Source: Hellea sp965224755 (GTDB taxonomy: Bacteria > Pseudomonadota > Alphaproteobacteria > Caulobacterales > Maricaulaceae). Taken from it: DNA of 64,000 nt. Of the stretch, positions 16,549-24,225 are shown piece after piece. The notes beneath the pieces are model-generated. The model saw only the letters and a program-made list of their open reading frames with translations. It searched no databases and had not been told where the DNA came from. Position 1 is the first letter of the stretch; each line of letters starts with the position of its first letter. A program made the translations under genes and the position numbers. The DNA is taken from NCBI GenBank assembly GCA_965224755.1, contig OZ245061.1, positions 1,116,001-1,180,000 on the forward strand, given 5' to 3'.

Positions 16549-18033
16549 ATGGCTTACACACCCGAACTGGCTTTGTTTTTACTGCTGATTATTCCGCTGG
16601 TCGCGGCGGCGTTAATTCCTTTGGTTGGCAAGAACGCAAATATCCGCGAAGCGGTGACGCTTATTGCGGGCGTAGCTTTGCTCGCCAATGTCATTGGCCT
16701 GATTTCCATGGTTGCGGGCGGCGCGCGCCCCGAACTGCATTTGGGAACCTTTGCCGGAAATTTTGACGTTCGGCTGAAACTAGAGCCGCTTGGGGCGACG
16801 TTTGCGGGCATTGCCAGCTCGCTCTGGATTGTCAATTCGCTGTTTTCCATCGGCTATATGCGCGGCAATAAAGAAAAGAACCAGACGCGGTTTTATACTT
16901 TTGTTGCGGTTGCGATTTTCGCGGCCATGGGCATTGCGGCCTCGGCTAATCTTATCACGCTGTTTATTTTCTACGAAGCGCTGACAATTTCGACCTTCCC
17001 GCTGGTTACGCATAAAGGCGATGATAAAGCCAAGCGCGGCGGGACAATATATGCGCTGATCTTGATGGGGACATCATTGGCGCTGTTCCTGCCCGCGATT
17101 ATAGGCGTGCAGGTTATTGCCGGCACCACGGAATTTATGGTGGGCGGGGTATTCCCTCCGGGGACAAGTCTGGTCGCGACCTCTATCCTGCTTTTCCTTT
17201 TTGCTTTCGGGATTGGCAAGGCGGCGTTGATGCCCATTCATTCTTGGCTGCCCAATGCGATGGTGGCCCCGACGCCTGTCTCGGCTTTGCTTCATGCTGT
17301 GGCTGTGGTCAAAGCGGGCGTGTTTTCAATATTGAAAATCGTCGTCTTTATCTTCGGGCCGGCCGTTATGGCAGAGACGCCTATGAGCACAATTCTGTCA
17401 TGGGTCGCGGCGATTTCGATTGTCATCGCGTCGTTGATTGCTCTGCGGCAGGACAATCTTAAAGCCCGGTTGGCTTATTCCACCGTTTCGCAGCTCTCTT
17501 ATATTACGCTTGGCGCCATGCTCGCCGCGCCTATGGCCATCATTGGCGGCGGGCTACAAATCGTCATGCATGCTTGGGGCAAGATTACGCTCTTTATGTG
17601 CGCGGGCGCGATTTATACCGTGGCGCACCGCATCGAGATTTCCAAACTTGATGGTTTGGGCCGCACTATGCCGTGGGTCTTTGGCGCGTTTCTTGTCGGC
17701 TCGCTCTCGATTATCGGTATCCCGCCGATGGGCGGCTCTTGGCCGAAATTTTTCCTCATGGTCGGGGCGCTGGATAGCGGCAAAGCCATTCTGATAGCGG
17801 CGCTGATTGTCTCCTCCATTCTCAATATCATCTACCTCATTCCAATCTCCATCCGCGCTTTTATGAAACCGCCGGCGGACGCCGAGGCAGACCTACATAT
17901 CGCGGAGGAACGCAAGAAACACCCTTGGGTAATAATTCCGCCTGTGCTGACAGCAGCGGGGGCTTTTATCCTGTTCTTCTTTGCCGGGCCGATTGCCGAA
18001 TTTCTTGGGCCTATTTTGCCGGGAGGGTTCTAG
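16549..18033 (+). CDS. Mrp-type antiporter D-like subunit (NuoL/M/N-like), second copy
   Basis: This 494-residue polytopic protein has the proton_antipo_M domain: LITLFIFYEALTISTFPLVTH (membrane Glu), GKAALMPIHSWLPNAMVAPTPVSALLHAVAVVKAG (split motif HSWLP and LLHAVAVVK, typical of NuoL/MrpA-type rather than MrpD), and NLKARLAYSTVSQLSYITLG. The LLHA.AVVKAG pattern suggests it replaces the N-terminal NuoL-like part of MrpA. The start is 1 bp after the first D-copy stop. The assignment to an MrpA equivalent is inference from motifs. Confidence 0.88.
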   Translation: MAYTPELALFLLLIIPLVAAALIPLVGKNANIREAVTLIAGVALLANVIGLISMVAGGARPELHLGTFAGNFDVRLKLEPLGATFAGIASSLWIVNSLFSIGYMRGNKEKNQTRFYTFVAVAIFAAMGIAASANLITLFIFYEALTISTFPLVTHKGDDKAKRGGTIYALILMGTSLALFLPAIIGVQVIAGTTEFMVGGVFPPGTSLVATSILLFLFAFGIGKAALMPIHSWLPNAMVAPTPVSALLHAVAVVKAGVFSILKIVVFIFGPAVMAETPMSTILSWVAAISIVIASLIALRQDNLKARLAYSTVSQLSYITLGAMLAAPMAIIGGGLQIVMHAWGKITLFMCAGAIYTVAHRIEISKLDGLGRTMPWVFGAFLVGSLSIIGIPPMGGSWPKFFLMVGALDSGKAILIAALIVSSILNIIYLIPISIRAFMKPPADAEADLHIAEERKKHPWVIIPPVLTAAGAFILFFFAGPIAEFLGPILPGGF

Positions 18034-18398
18034 TGGCTAAATCACCTGAAAATCTGACCGAGGCTGAAGCGGCGGAGCGGGCCAGCGCCCACCCCATGGC
18101 TGTGCCGTTTTTGTGGCTGGGCAAAGAATCTGTCATCAAGAACTTCATCTGGCTACCTTTAGCGGGCATGGCCATCACCATTGCATTAGGCCTAATCTAT
18201 CCGCAACACCACACTGCACCGTGGGATTTCTTTGGCTCGTGGGCCCTCATCGGGTTCTTCGCCTATAGCTTCGTTGTATTTAGCGCAGGGCCGCTTTTCA
18301 AATTCCTTTCACGGGATGAGGATTATTACGGGGAGGGCGGCCTGCCTGATCCTGATTATTCAACTGAAGGTTCACATGGAGGAGAACATCATGATTGA
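18033..18398 (+). CDS. Small two-helix membrane protein of the Mrp operon
   Basis: This protein of 121 residues starts at GTG 18033, which overlaps the stop of the previous gene (TAGTG) and follows GGGAGGG. It has a charged N-terminus (AKSPENLTEAEAAERA), two helices (FIWLPLAGMAITIALGLIY and ALIGFFAYSFVVFSAGPLF) and an acidic, His-rich tail (DEDYYGEGGLPDPD then GSHGGEHHD). I do not recognise a named family; position between two antiporter-like genes suggests an accessory subunit of this Mrp complex. The acidic/His tail could bind a metal, but that is speculation. Confidence 0.75.
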   Translation: MAKSPENLTEAEAAERASAHPMAVPFLWLGKESVIKNFIWLPLAGMAITIALGLIYPQHHTAPWDFFGSWALIGFFAYSFVVFSAGPLFKFLSRDEDYYGEGGLPDPDYSTEGSHGGEHHD

Positions 18399-20115
18399 TA
18401 TTCTCCAAATTAATCCCGGCCTCTGGGTTATCCTTGCGGGGATTCTCTGCGCCTTCATTCCCGTGGGCCAAGCCCGCAAGGCGCTCGTGCTACTTGCGCC
18501 GATTTTTGCCGGAGTGATGATTTTCCAAATTGATGTTGGGCAGGAATTTATCGGCGGAAAGCTGAATTTCGCCGGGCAAGACTTCACCACCCTGCGCATT
18601 GACGGGCTGTCCCGGATTTGGGGCTATCTGTTCTGCCTCGCTGGTGTGCTCAACGCGATTTATGCGCTGCACGAGAAATGCAAAATTACGGATAGTTCGG
18701 CGCTTATTTATATGGGCGCGGCGATGGCGGGTGTCTTTGCCGGTGATTTGCTGACATTGTTTATCTTCTGGGAATTAGCGGCTTTGTCATCGGTCTTTCT
18801 TGTCTGGAAGGGGGGCGAGCGGGCCTATGCCTCCGGCGTGCGCTATCTCGCCATTCATGTGCTGTCCGGCGTATTGCTCCTCGCAGGGGCCGTTCTCTAT
18901 GGCCGCGCCAATGGCGGAGATTTCAGCTTTGGCAATATCGGCCTGGACGCGCCTGGCGGCTGGCTAATGTTCATCGCCATTGGCATTAAATGCGGCTTTC
19001 CCTTTCTGCATAACTGGATACAGGATGCCTATCCCAAAGCCTCAATCACGGGCACGGTTATTCTCTCGGCCTTCACCACCAAGCTCGCACTCTATGTTCT
19101 TGCGCGCGGTTTTGCCGGCACGGAAATGTTGATCTATATCGGCGCGGTGATGACCTGTTTCCCGGTTTTCTTTGCAGTGATCGAAAATGATCTGCGGCGG
19201 GTCTTATCCTATTCGCTCAATAACCAACTTGGGTTTATGGTTTGCGGCATTGGCATTGGTACGCCGCTGGCGATGAACGGCGTCGCGGCCCATGTTGTTG
19301 CCGATGTGATATTCAAAGGCCTGTTATTTATGTCCATGGGGGCGGTGATGTACCGTACCGGTACGGCCAAAGCCTCAGAGCTTGGCGGGCTCTTCCGCTC
19401 CATGCCCTTTACGGCTTTGTTCTGTCTTATCGGCGCGGGGTCTATTGCGGCCTTCCCGCTGCTCTCGGCTTTTGTCACCAAGTCGATGATTATGACAGCG
19501 GCGCTGGAAGAACACCGCTGGATTGCGTTCGCCATGCTGCTCTTCGCCTCTGCCGGGGTGATGGAGCATTCAGGCATTAAAGTGCCATATTTCACCTTCT
19601 TTAGCCATGATAGCGGACGGCGGGTGAAAGAAGCGCCGTGGAATATGCTGACCGCCATGGGGCTGGCGGCATTGCTGTGCATTGTCTTTGCCTTCCCATT
19701 TGGCGGCTATCAGTTCCTCTATTCGCTTCTGCCCTATGATCTGGATTATCATCCCTATACGCCAGACCATATTGTCTTCCAGTTGCAGCTTCTTTTCGCG
19801 GCCATCACGGCTTTCTGCGTGCTCAAGAAATACGGTATCTATCCGTCTGAGAAACGGGCCGAAATCCTTGATTTTGATTGGACGTATCGCAAGCTCGGCT
19901 TTGGCATTGTGAAATGGATTTCGGCGATGTGGACGCGGCTCGGCGCGAATATGGCGCGCTTGCGTAAAACCGCAATTAACGCAGCAGGCAAGCGCCTCTA
20001 CCAGATGTTCAGCCCGGCAGGCGCGATGAGCGCCGCTGCGCCAAGCGGGATTGCCGCTGTGCTGACTGCGGGGATGCTCGTCCTCATCCTGCTTTTCGTG
20101 TATTTTGTGAGATGA
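18391..20115 (+). CDS. Mrp-type antiporter D-like subunit (NuoL/M/N-like), third copy
   Basis: The protein has 574 residues from ATG 18391, preceded by GGAGGAG. It is polytopic with DLLTLFIFWELAALSSVFLVW (conserved membrane Glu in WEL), GIKCGFPFLHNWIQDAYPKAS (Lys and HNW motif, a variant of HxWLP) and NDLRRVLSYSLNNQLGFMVCG. An extra C-terminal part of about 130 residues ends with one more helix (AAVLTAGMLVLILLFVYFV), longer than canonical MrpD. Its start overlaps the small membrane protein by 8 bp and its stop overlaps mucR by 4 bp. Three antiporter-like subunits per operon is more than in standard seven-gene Mrp. Confidence 0.88.
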   Translation: MIDILQINPGLWVILAGILCAFIPVGQARKALVLLAPIFAGVMIFQIDVGQEFIGGKLNFAGQDFTTLRIDGLSRIWGYLFCLAGVLNAIYALHEKCKITDSSALIYMGAAMAGVFAGDLLTLFIFWELAALSSVFLVWKGGERAYASGVRYLAIHVLSGVLLLAGAVLYGRANGGDFSFGNIGLDAPGGWLMFIAIGIKCGFPFLHNWIQDAYPKASITGTVILSAFTTKLALYVLARGFAGTEMLIYIGAVMTCFPVFFAVIENDLRRVLSYSLNNQLGFMVCGIGIGTPLAMNGVAAHVVADVIFKGLLFMSMGAVMYRTGTAKASELGGLFRSMPFTALFCLIGAGSIAAFPLLSAFVTKSMIMTAALEEHRWIAFAMLLFASAGVMEHSGIKVPYFTFFSHDSGRRVKEAPWNMLTAMGLAALLCIVFAFPFGGYQFLYSLLPYDLDYHPYTPDHIVFQLQLLFAAITAFCVLKKYGIYPSEKRAEILDFDWTYRKLGFGIVKWISAMWTRLGANMARLRKTAINAAGKRLYQMFSPAGAMSAAAPSGIAAVLTAGMLVLILLFVYFVR

Positions 20116-20513
20116 CCGAGATCAGCAAAACCGAATTGCTGGATATGGCGGTGGATATTATCACCGCCTATGTCTCCCATAATGATGTCAAAGCGGGCGA
20201 ACTTCCCAAATTGATTGAGCAGGTCTATAATAGTGTCGAGGGTATCGCCCTGTCCGAAAAAATCGATACAGGCCCGCGCCCTGAACCCGCCGTGCCGATA
20301 GATGAGTCCCTGACCGATGAGGCTATTATCTGTCTGGAGGATGGGCAGTCTTTCCAATCCCTCAAACGCCATTTGCGCGTTAAATATAACCTTACCCCCG
20401 AAGCTTACCGCGAAAAATGGGGCCTGCCGCGCGACTATCCCATGGTCGCGCCTAACTACGCCAAACGCCGCTCGGCCTTGGCGAAAAAGACAGGGCTGGG
20501 GAAGAATCGCTAA
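20112..20513 (+). CDS. MucR/Ros family zinc-finger transcriptional regulator
   Basis: This 133-residue protein has the MucR/Ros layout: an N-terminal oligomerisation part (LLDMAVDIITAYVSHN and ELPKLIEQVYNSV) and a C-terminal zinc-finger region with CLEDGQSFQSLKRHLRVKYN and LTPEAYREKWGLPRDYPMVA. MucR proteins are H-NS-like repressors that bind AT-rich DNA and control surface, motility and cell-cycle genes in alphaproteobacteria. The ATG overlaps the TGA of the last Mrp gene (ATGA), so it is translationally coupled to the operon, which is an odd place for a global regulator. In the finger one Cys of the usual pair is replaced: I see C at ICLEDG, not CxxC, as in several MucR proteins. Confidence 0.9.
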   Translation: MTEISKTELLDMAVDIITAYVSHNDVKAGELPKLIEQVYNSVEGIALSEKIDTGPRPEPAVPIDESLTDEAIICLEDGQSFQSLKRHLRVKYNLTPEAYREKWGLPRDYPMVAPNYAKRRSALAKKTGLGKNR

Positions 20514-20551
20514 CGCGCCCTTTTGAATCGGTTCCGTAACAAAAAAGAGGG

Positions 20552-20567
20552 TTAATAAGCCCTTAAC
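20552..20567 (+). promoter_or_regulatory. CtrA-type box TTAA-N7-TTAAC
   Basis: TTAA (20552-20555), 7 bp, TTAAC (20563-20567) is an exact match to the CtrA consensus and lies about 105 bp upstream of the PAS_5 gene. A further TTAAC half-site follows at 20581. CtrA control of the PAS protein is inferred. Confidence 0.6.
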
Positions 20568-20672
20568 ACTCTCAATATAGTTAACAAAGTGTTGCTCCGC
20601 GCCCCAGCGTGATTCACACATGATTCGGGAGCCGCCGGATTTTGGCGCCGGGATGTTAAGGGGAACGGTAAT

Positions 20673-21182
20673 ATGCTATCAGGAAACGCTTTACGGCATC
20701 AGATCATTTTGCCTGAGCAGCAGGCATTTTACGACTATTGGCGTAGCAAATGTCGCGGCGGAGCTTTCCCATCGCGCCATGATATTCAGCCCGAGGGTAT
20801 TGTTGGCCAACTGACGATGACCAGCATGATAGATGTTGAAGCGAGCTCCGGTGCACGCCGTTTCAAATACCGCCTGGCAGGCACAGGGTTCTGGAAACTT
20901 TATCAAGACGAAATTCAAGGGCAATATATTGATGAGCTGCCGCTTGGAGACCGCTGTGCCTATTGGAACCGAGTCTTTGGGCAGGTTATTGACAATCGCC
21001 GCCCCTATGCAGGCGTAACGCGTCCGGGCACGCCCAATGGTTCGCACCTTGCGCAGTTTTGGATTCGTCTGCCTCTCTCTGAAAATGGACGCGATATAAA
21101 TCTTATCCTCGGTTTTGACCATTTAGTGAAATTATCGGAAATACCCGATTTATCCACACAACCTGCCAAAATTTATGCGTAA
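20673..21182 (+). CDS. PAS domain protein (PAS_5/DUF1457 type)
   Basis: This 169-residue soluble protein matches the PAS_5 (formerly DUF1457) family of alphaproteobacteria: FYDYWRSKCRGGAFPSRHDI at the start, then the RRFKYRLAGTGFWKLYQDEI block and IDELPLG, ending in LPLSENGRDINLILGF. The family is abundant in Caulobacter-like bacteria and of unknown ligand; it looks like a stand-alone PAS sensor with no output domain. The ATG at 20673 follows AAGGGGAACG. The CtrA box upstream suggests cell-cycle-regulated expression. It is the last gene before the transposon. Confidence 0.85.
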   Translation: MLSGNALRHQIILPEQQAFYDYWRSKCRGGAFPSRHDIQPEGIVGQLTMTSMIDVEASSGARRFKYRLAGTGFWKLYQDEIQGQYIDELPLGDRCAYWNRVFGQVIDNRRPYAGVTRPGTPNGSHLAQFWIRLPLSENGRDINLILGFDHLVKLSEIPDLSTQPAKIYA

Positions 21183-21254
21183 AAACAAAAGGATAACACT
21201 TATACGATTATTTATTTAAAATAATATCTATGACTATATTTTAAAATATATAGG

Positions 21255-21262
21255 AATATAAT
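21255..21262. repeat. 8-bp target site duplication, left
   Basis: AATATAAT directly abuts the left inverted repeat and is repeated exactly at 24165-24172 after the right inverted repeat. Eight bp is the usual duplication length of IS1595-family elements. Confidence 0.9.
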
Positions 21263-21287
21263 GGGACTTACATACGTGTGTGACCCA
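21263..21287 (+). repeat. Left terminal inverted repeat of the IS1595 element
   Basis: The 25-bp repeat begins GGGACTTACATACG and ends TGTGTGACCCA. It matches the right end read inward with mismatches at positions 5, 9 and 14 only. Confidence 0.92.
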
Positions 21288-21372
21288 ACCCCAAAAATAT
21301 CCCCAAAATCATAGCGTTTGACTTTTGTTCCAACGCTCACCATATCCTAAATCCGTAGTCAGAGGCTAACAT

Positions 21373-21858
21373 ATGACACTGCCGATATTCCCTGTAAAAC
21401 AGGTTGCAAACAGTTTCTTGCAAAGAGACTTCACCAATGGTGTAGCATCAACAACGCCTATGAAGCTCCAAAAACTAGTTTATCTCACTCATGGTTGGCA
21501 TTTAGCCCTTCATGATGCACCTTTGATAAATGAAAAATTTGAAGCGTGGCCTTATGGCCCTGTTGAAGATGAATTGTACCATATATTCAAAGGGTATCGA
21601 AATACGCCAATTACTGATTACGCTAAGTCTTGGGTTGGGAATGAAGAAAAAGCCTTTGTCGTGGCAGATAAATTCACTTCTTTCTCTGATGTTTTTAACA
21701 AAGTCGTAAATAAGTACATTCACTTTTCCGCATTGCAACTATCCGCTCTTACCCATCAGTCCGGAACTCCTTGGTCTATAACAAGAGTAAGTAATAAAAC
21801 GACTATTCCTAACGATTTGATTAGAGATCATTTTAGAGGATTGGTCGACAATGGGTAA
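21373..21858 (+). CDS. Panacea-domain (SocA/DUF4065-type) protein, candidate antitoxin
   Basis: This 161-residue protein has the Panacea signature: VASTTPMKLQKLVYLTHGWH near residues 24-43, then EKFEAWPYGPVEDELYHIF, and LSALTHQSGTPWSITR near residue 125. Panacea (also called SocA-like, GepA or DUF4065) is a hyperpromiscuous antitoxin domain that pairs with many unrelated toxins, including membrane-active ones. The next gene overlaps by 8 bp and encodes a small two-helix membrane protein, as expected for a PanAT pair. It is carried inside an IS1595 element. Antitoxin function is inferred from domain and arrangement; Panacea also occurs in phages with other roles. Confidence 0.85.
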   Translation: MTLPIFPVKQVANSFLQRDFTNGVASTTPMKLQKLVYLTHGWHLALHDAPLINEKFEAWPYGPVEDELYHIFKGYRNTPITDYAKSWVGNEEKAFVVADKFTSFSDVFNKVVNKYIHFSALQLSALTHQSGTPWSITRVSNKTTIPNDLIRDHFRGLVDNG

Positions 21859-22195
21859 TCCTCCGACAAAGACTATTACTCTTGAAGACTTGGAAGAGGT
21901 AAATGTTCCAGCACCTAAGCCGGGACAGGACGCAAAGGATGAAAGTAAGTTCTTTGCTCACACTGAAAATATGCAGAAAACGCAACTTGGTTTTGTCGGT
22001 TGGGTTTGGGGGTCAAAATCAGAAAAACCGGGCAATATCGCTGGAATTGTACTTATAATTCTTTTGGTGTTTGTCGGATGCTTGCTCTTCAAATTTAATA
22101 CTTGGGATTTATTTTCTGACACGCTCACCGCGTTGATGAGCACAGTAACATTGTTACTCGGCTATCTCTTTGGCAGTAGCAGCAAAAACGACTAA
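21851..22195 (+). CDS. Small two-helix membrane protein, candidate Panacea-linked toxin
   Basis: This 114-residue protein has a polar, acidic N-terminal half (about 65 residues with TLEDLEEVNVPAPKPGQDAK) and two predicted membrane helices: IAGIVLIILLVFVGCLLFKF and TLTALMSTVTLLLGYLFG, ending in a short Ser/Lys tail. No named family is recognised. Its ATG overlaps the end of the Panacea gene by 8 bp, so the two are translationally coupled. Its stop overlaps that of the convergent P63C gene. By analogy with membrane-damaging toxins partnered to Panacea it may be the toxin, but no residue proves this. Confidence 0.7.
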   Translation: MGNPPTKTITLEDLEEVNVPAPKPGQDAKDESKFFAHTENMQKTQLGFVGWVWGSKSEKPGNIAGIVLIILLVFVGCLLFKFNTWDLFSDTLTALMSTVTLLLGYLFGSSSKND

Positions 22196-23193
22196 TCTTC
22201 GCCGAAATCCATTGGAAAAGTTTCGTTCAAACGAGGGGCGGCGCGTTGTAATGCGCGGTAAAATGCATCCCAAGTTCTATGCGATTTCATTAGGAATGTA
22301 ATGCGGTCAATATGTTTGCTCAATTCAGGGTGACCTTTATCTCTAGATAGCCACTGGTGATGTTTTCTGGCGCGAGTACCGTTATGATCAATAACTGGGT
22401 TTTTCTCTCTGAGCGCGTCTAATATTCCCGGAGCAAGGCGTGAATAGACAATGTTATTGGTGTAAATCCCCACAACGGAAGGTTTGTTCTTCATAGCCTT
22501 ATCGGTAAACTTCCACCCCTTAAGACGAAATATCTCTTGGTAAAATTCGTCGGGGAACGTCTTAGACCATTTAGTGGCCTTATCACTTAAATACTTTTCC
22601 AGTATCTTCTGTAGCGCGTCCCTAGCGCGTTCTTGTTGAAAGCCCGTTGCTTCATCGACCCATGCCTTGACACCGATTTCAGCAAAGGCGTAGAGCATTG
22701 TTTCGCACTGAGTAGCGTAACGCTTTTGCGCTTCCGTTTTTAAAGCCCCAGCATTCTTGGCTTTGGAAAATCCAATGCAAAACTCGTTTAAAGTCTCAGC
22801 GGTAAAGCCATAAGCTGGCCTAGCACGCTCAGTAAGGAACTTAATCGGGTTTTCGATGTCCATTAAAAACCGCTTAGAAAAGAATCCCTTAAAGATAGGA
22901 TCGCTCAAAATCTTGGCTACTCGCTGTCCATTAGAAGTTCCGCGACCTTTGGCACCAATGCACGCCAAGAAACCACGCTCAGACAGAACGCGGCGGTCAT
23001 CATTGAGATTGAACACAGGTATGGTTAGCCCGCCCACCTCACGTTCGCCCGTATGGGATGCTTTGGGTAAGATTATTTCACTCTGCTCATCTGTGCCGAG
23101 TTCATCAGGGTCTGTTTTAGCAAACCCCTTCAATGCGTCACTGAATGACATATCCAGTTTGACGGGCGGGTCGTATTTTTTATCATCGGTCAT
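22192..23193 (-). CDS. P63C domain protein, transposon passenger
   Basis: This 333-residue protein has a P63C domain in its C-terminal part: GTRARKHHQWLSRDKGHPEL and KHIDRITFLMKSHRTWDAFY near residues 270-315. The N-terminal half has VFNLNDDRRVLSERGFLACI, also seen in P63C proteins. P63C is found in phage and mobile-element proteins of unknown function. The ATG overlaps the transposase TGA by 4 bp (ATGA), so the pair is cotranscribed and translationally coupled, which suggests it helps transposition or its control. It could instead be an independent cargo; sequence alone does not decide. Confidence 0.85.
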   Translation of the reverse strand: MTDDKKYDPPVKLDMSFSDALKGFAKTDPDELGTDEQSEIILPKASHTGEREVGGLTIPVFNLNDDRRVLSERGFLACIGAKGRGTSNGQRVAKILSDPIFKGFFSKRFLMDIENPIKFLTERARPAYGFTAETLNEFCIGFSKAKNAGALKTEAQKRYATQCETMLYAFAEIGVKAWVDEATGFQQERARDALQKILEKYLSDKATKWSKTFPDEFYQEIFRLKGWKFTDKAMKNKPSVVGIYTNNIVYSRLAPGILDALREKNPVIDHNGTRARKHHQWLSRDKGHPELSKHIDRITFLMKSHRTWDAFYRALQRAAPRLNETFPMDFGED

Positions 23194-24134
23194 GCGATAA
23201 GAGCCTTATAAGTCAAACGGCCAGAAACTTGGTCGAGAAGACTGTTGACCCGTTGACCTTCGCCGTTTGAACGGCGGTTAAAGCGCCAAGTCATTTCATC
23301 AATGTAGCGTTGCAAGTGCTTCTTGCTAACCCAATGATGCGTTCCAATCAACTGGCGCTTGAACAATGCCCACACGCTTTCAATAGAGTTTGTGTGAACA
23401 TTACCTGTATTTACATACTCACCTTTATGATGGTTCACGACATGGTGGTTATATTCGCCCGTAAGGCCTTTATAGAGAGGTGAGGCGTCCGTTATGAACC
23501 GTGCGTCATGTGATACATTCTCGCGCACAGCGCCGTGTATAGTATCTTTGTTGGCGGCATGAACATGCATAGCTCTTAACTCGCCATCACGCTTTAGAAT
23601 GCCAACAACAGCGGCCTTTTCAAATTTCTTGCCAGTGCCACGGTCTTTAAGGTGCATATTCTTGGCCTTGCCGCCCACATATGTTTCGTCTGCCTCAACA
23701 TCACCGTCTAATGGTTCGTTGAATGACTTAGTTGTTGCCGCGTGGCGTAGGCGGTGAAGCATAAACCAAGCTGTTTTCTGCGTGACCTTGATGTCTTTGG
23801 CTAGCTGTGTGCTTGCAATGCCCTTTTTATGGGAAGTGATAAGCCAGATAGCCACGAACCACTTACGAAGCTGAATTTTACTGTCTGAAAAGATGGTTCC
23901 GACCTTGATTGAAAAGCGCTTACGGCAATTTGAACACTTGTGGTTCTTGCCATCTTTAAAATGCATGATGCGGGTGGAGCCACAATGAGGGCATGAAGCG
24001 TGCTCGTCATTCGCACCCCAACGGATAGACCGTAAATGGTCAACAGCGTGTTGTTCAGTTGGGAACGCTTCCATCAGTGAAAAGAGGCTGTCGAAGTTTT
24101 GTGTGGTGTTTGTCATGCCCATTATGTAGCACAT
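23190..24134 (-). CDS. IS1595 family transposase
   Basis: This 314-residue protein has an N-terminal zinc ribbon (CPHCGSTRIMHFKDG then KCSNCRKRFS), a helix-turn-helix (STQLAKDIKVTQKTAWFMLH), and a DDE domain: VEADETYVGGKAKN (first Asp), ITDASPLYKGL (second Asp), and a late VHTNSIESVWALFKRQL (His-Asn-Ser-Ile-Glu, acidic residue). This matches the ISXO2-like IS1595 group. ATG 24134 lies just inside the right inverted repeat; ATG 24119 (MGMTNTTQ) is an alternative. All catalytic residues are present, so it is probably active. Confidence 0.95.
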   Translation of the reverse strand: MCYIMGMTNTTQNFDSLFSLMEAFPTEQHAVDHLRSIRWGANDEHASCPHCGSTRIMHFKDGKNHKCSNCRKRFSIKVGTIFSDSKIQLRKWFVAIWLITSHKKGIASTQLAKDIKVTQKTAWFMLHRLRHAATTKSFNEPLDGDVEADETYVGGKAKNMHLKDRGTGKKFEKAAVVGILKRDGELRAMHVHAANKDTIHGAVRENVSHDARFITDASPLYKGLTGEYNHHVVNHHKGEYVNTGNVHTNSIESVWALFKRQLIGTHHWVSKKHLQRYIDEMTWRFNRRSNGEGQRVNSLLDQVSGRLTYKALIA

Positions 24135-24139
24135 TAAAC

Positions 24140-24164
24140 TGGGTCACACAAGTATATAATTCCC
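24140..24164 (-). repeat. Right terminal inverted repeat of the IS1595 element
   Basis: Read inward on the minus strand it begins GGGAATTATATACT and ends TGTGTGACCCA, matching the left end at 22 of 25 positions. It lies 6 bp upstream of the first transposase ATG, so the repeat overlaps or abuts the transposase promoter. Confidence 0.92.
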
Positions 24165-24172
24165 AATATAAT
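24165..24172. repeat. 8-bp target site duplication, right
   Basis: AATATAAT, identical to 21255-21262. Joining the flanks at one copy restores an AT-rich intergenic stretch between the PAS_5 gene and the DnaA-C-like gene, so no gene was broken by the insertion. Confidence 0.9.
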
Positions 24173-24225
24173 CCTCATACTCAATATCTGTGATATAACA
24201 TCGCGGCAAGTGGAAAGAGGATGAC

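Larger units (their letters stand above)
21263..24164. mobile_element. IS1595-family transposon with passenger genes
   Basis: The 2,902-bp element is bounded by 25-bp imperfect inverted repeats starting with GGG (22 of 25 identical) and flanked by a perfect 8-bp direct duplication, AATATAAT. It contains four genes: a Panacea-domain gene and a small membrane protein gene (rightward), and a P63C-domain gene with an IS1595-type transposase (leftward), the two pairs converging with a 3-bp overlap of stops. IS1595 elements are known to carry passenger genes; this set would add a candidate toxin-antitoxin pair. The element is AT-richer than its surroundings, and the ends and transposase look intact, so recent insertion is likely. 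Confidence 0.93.
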
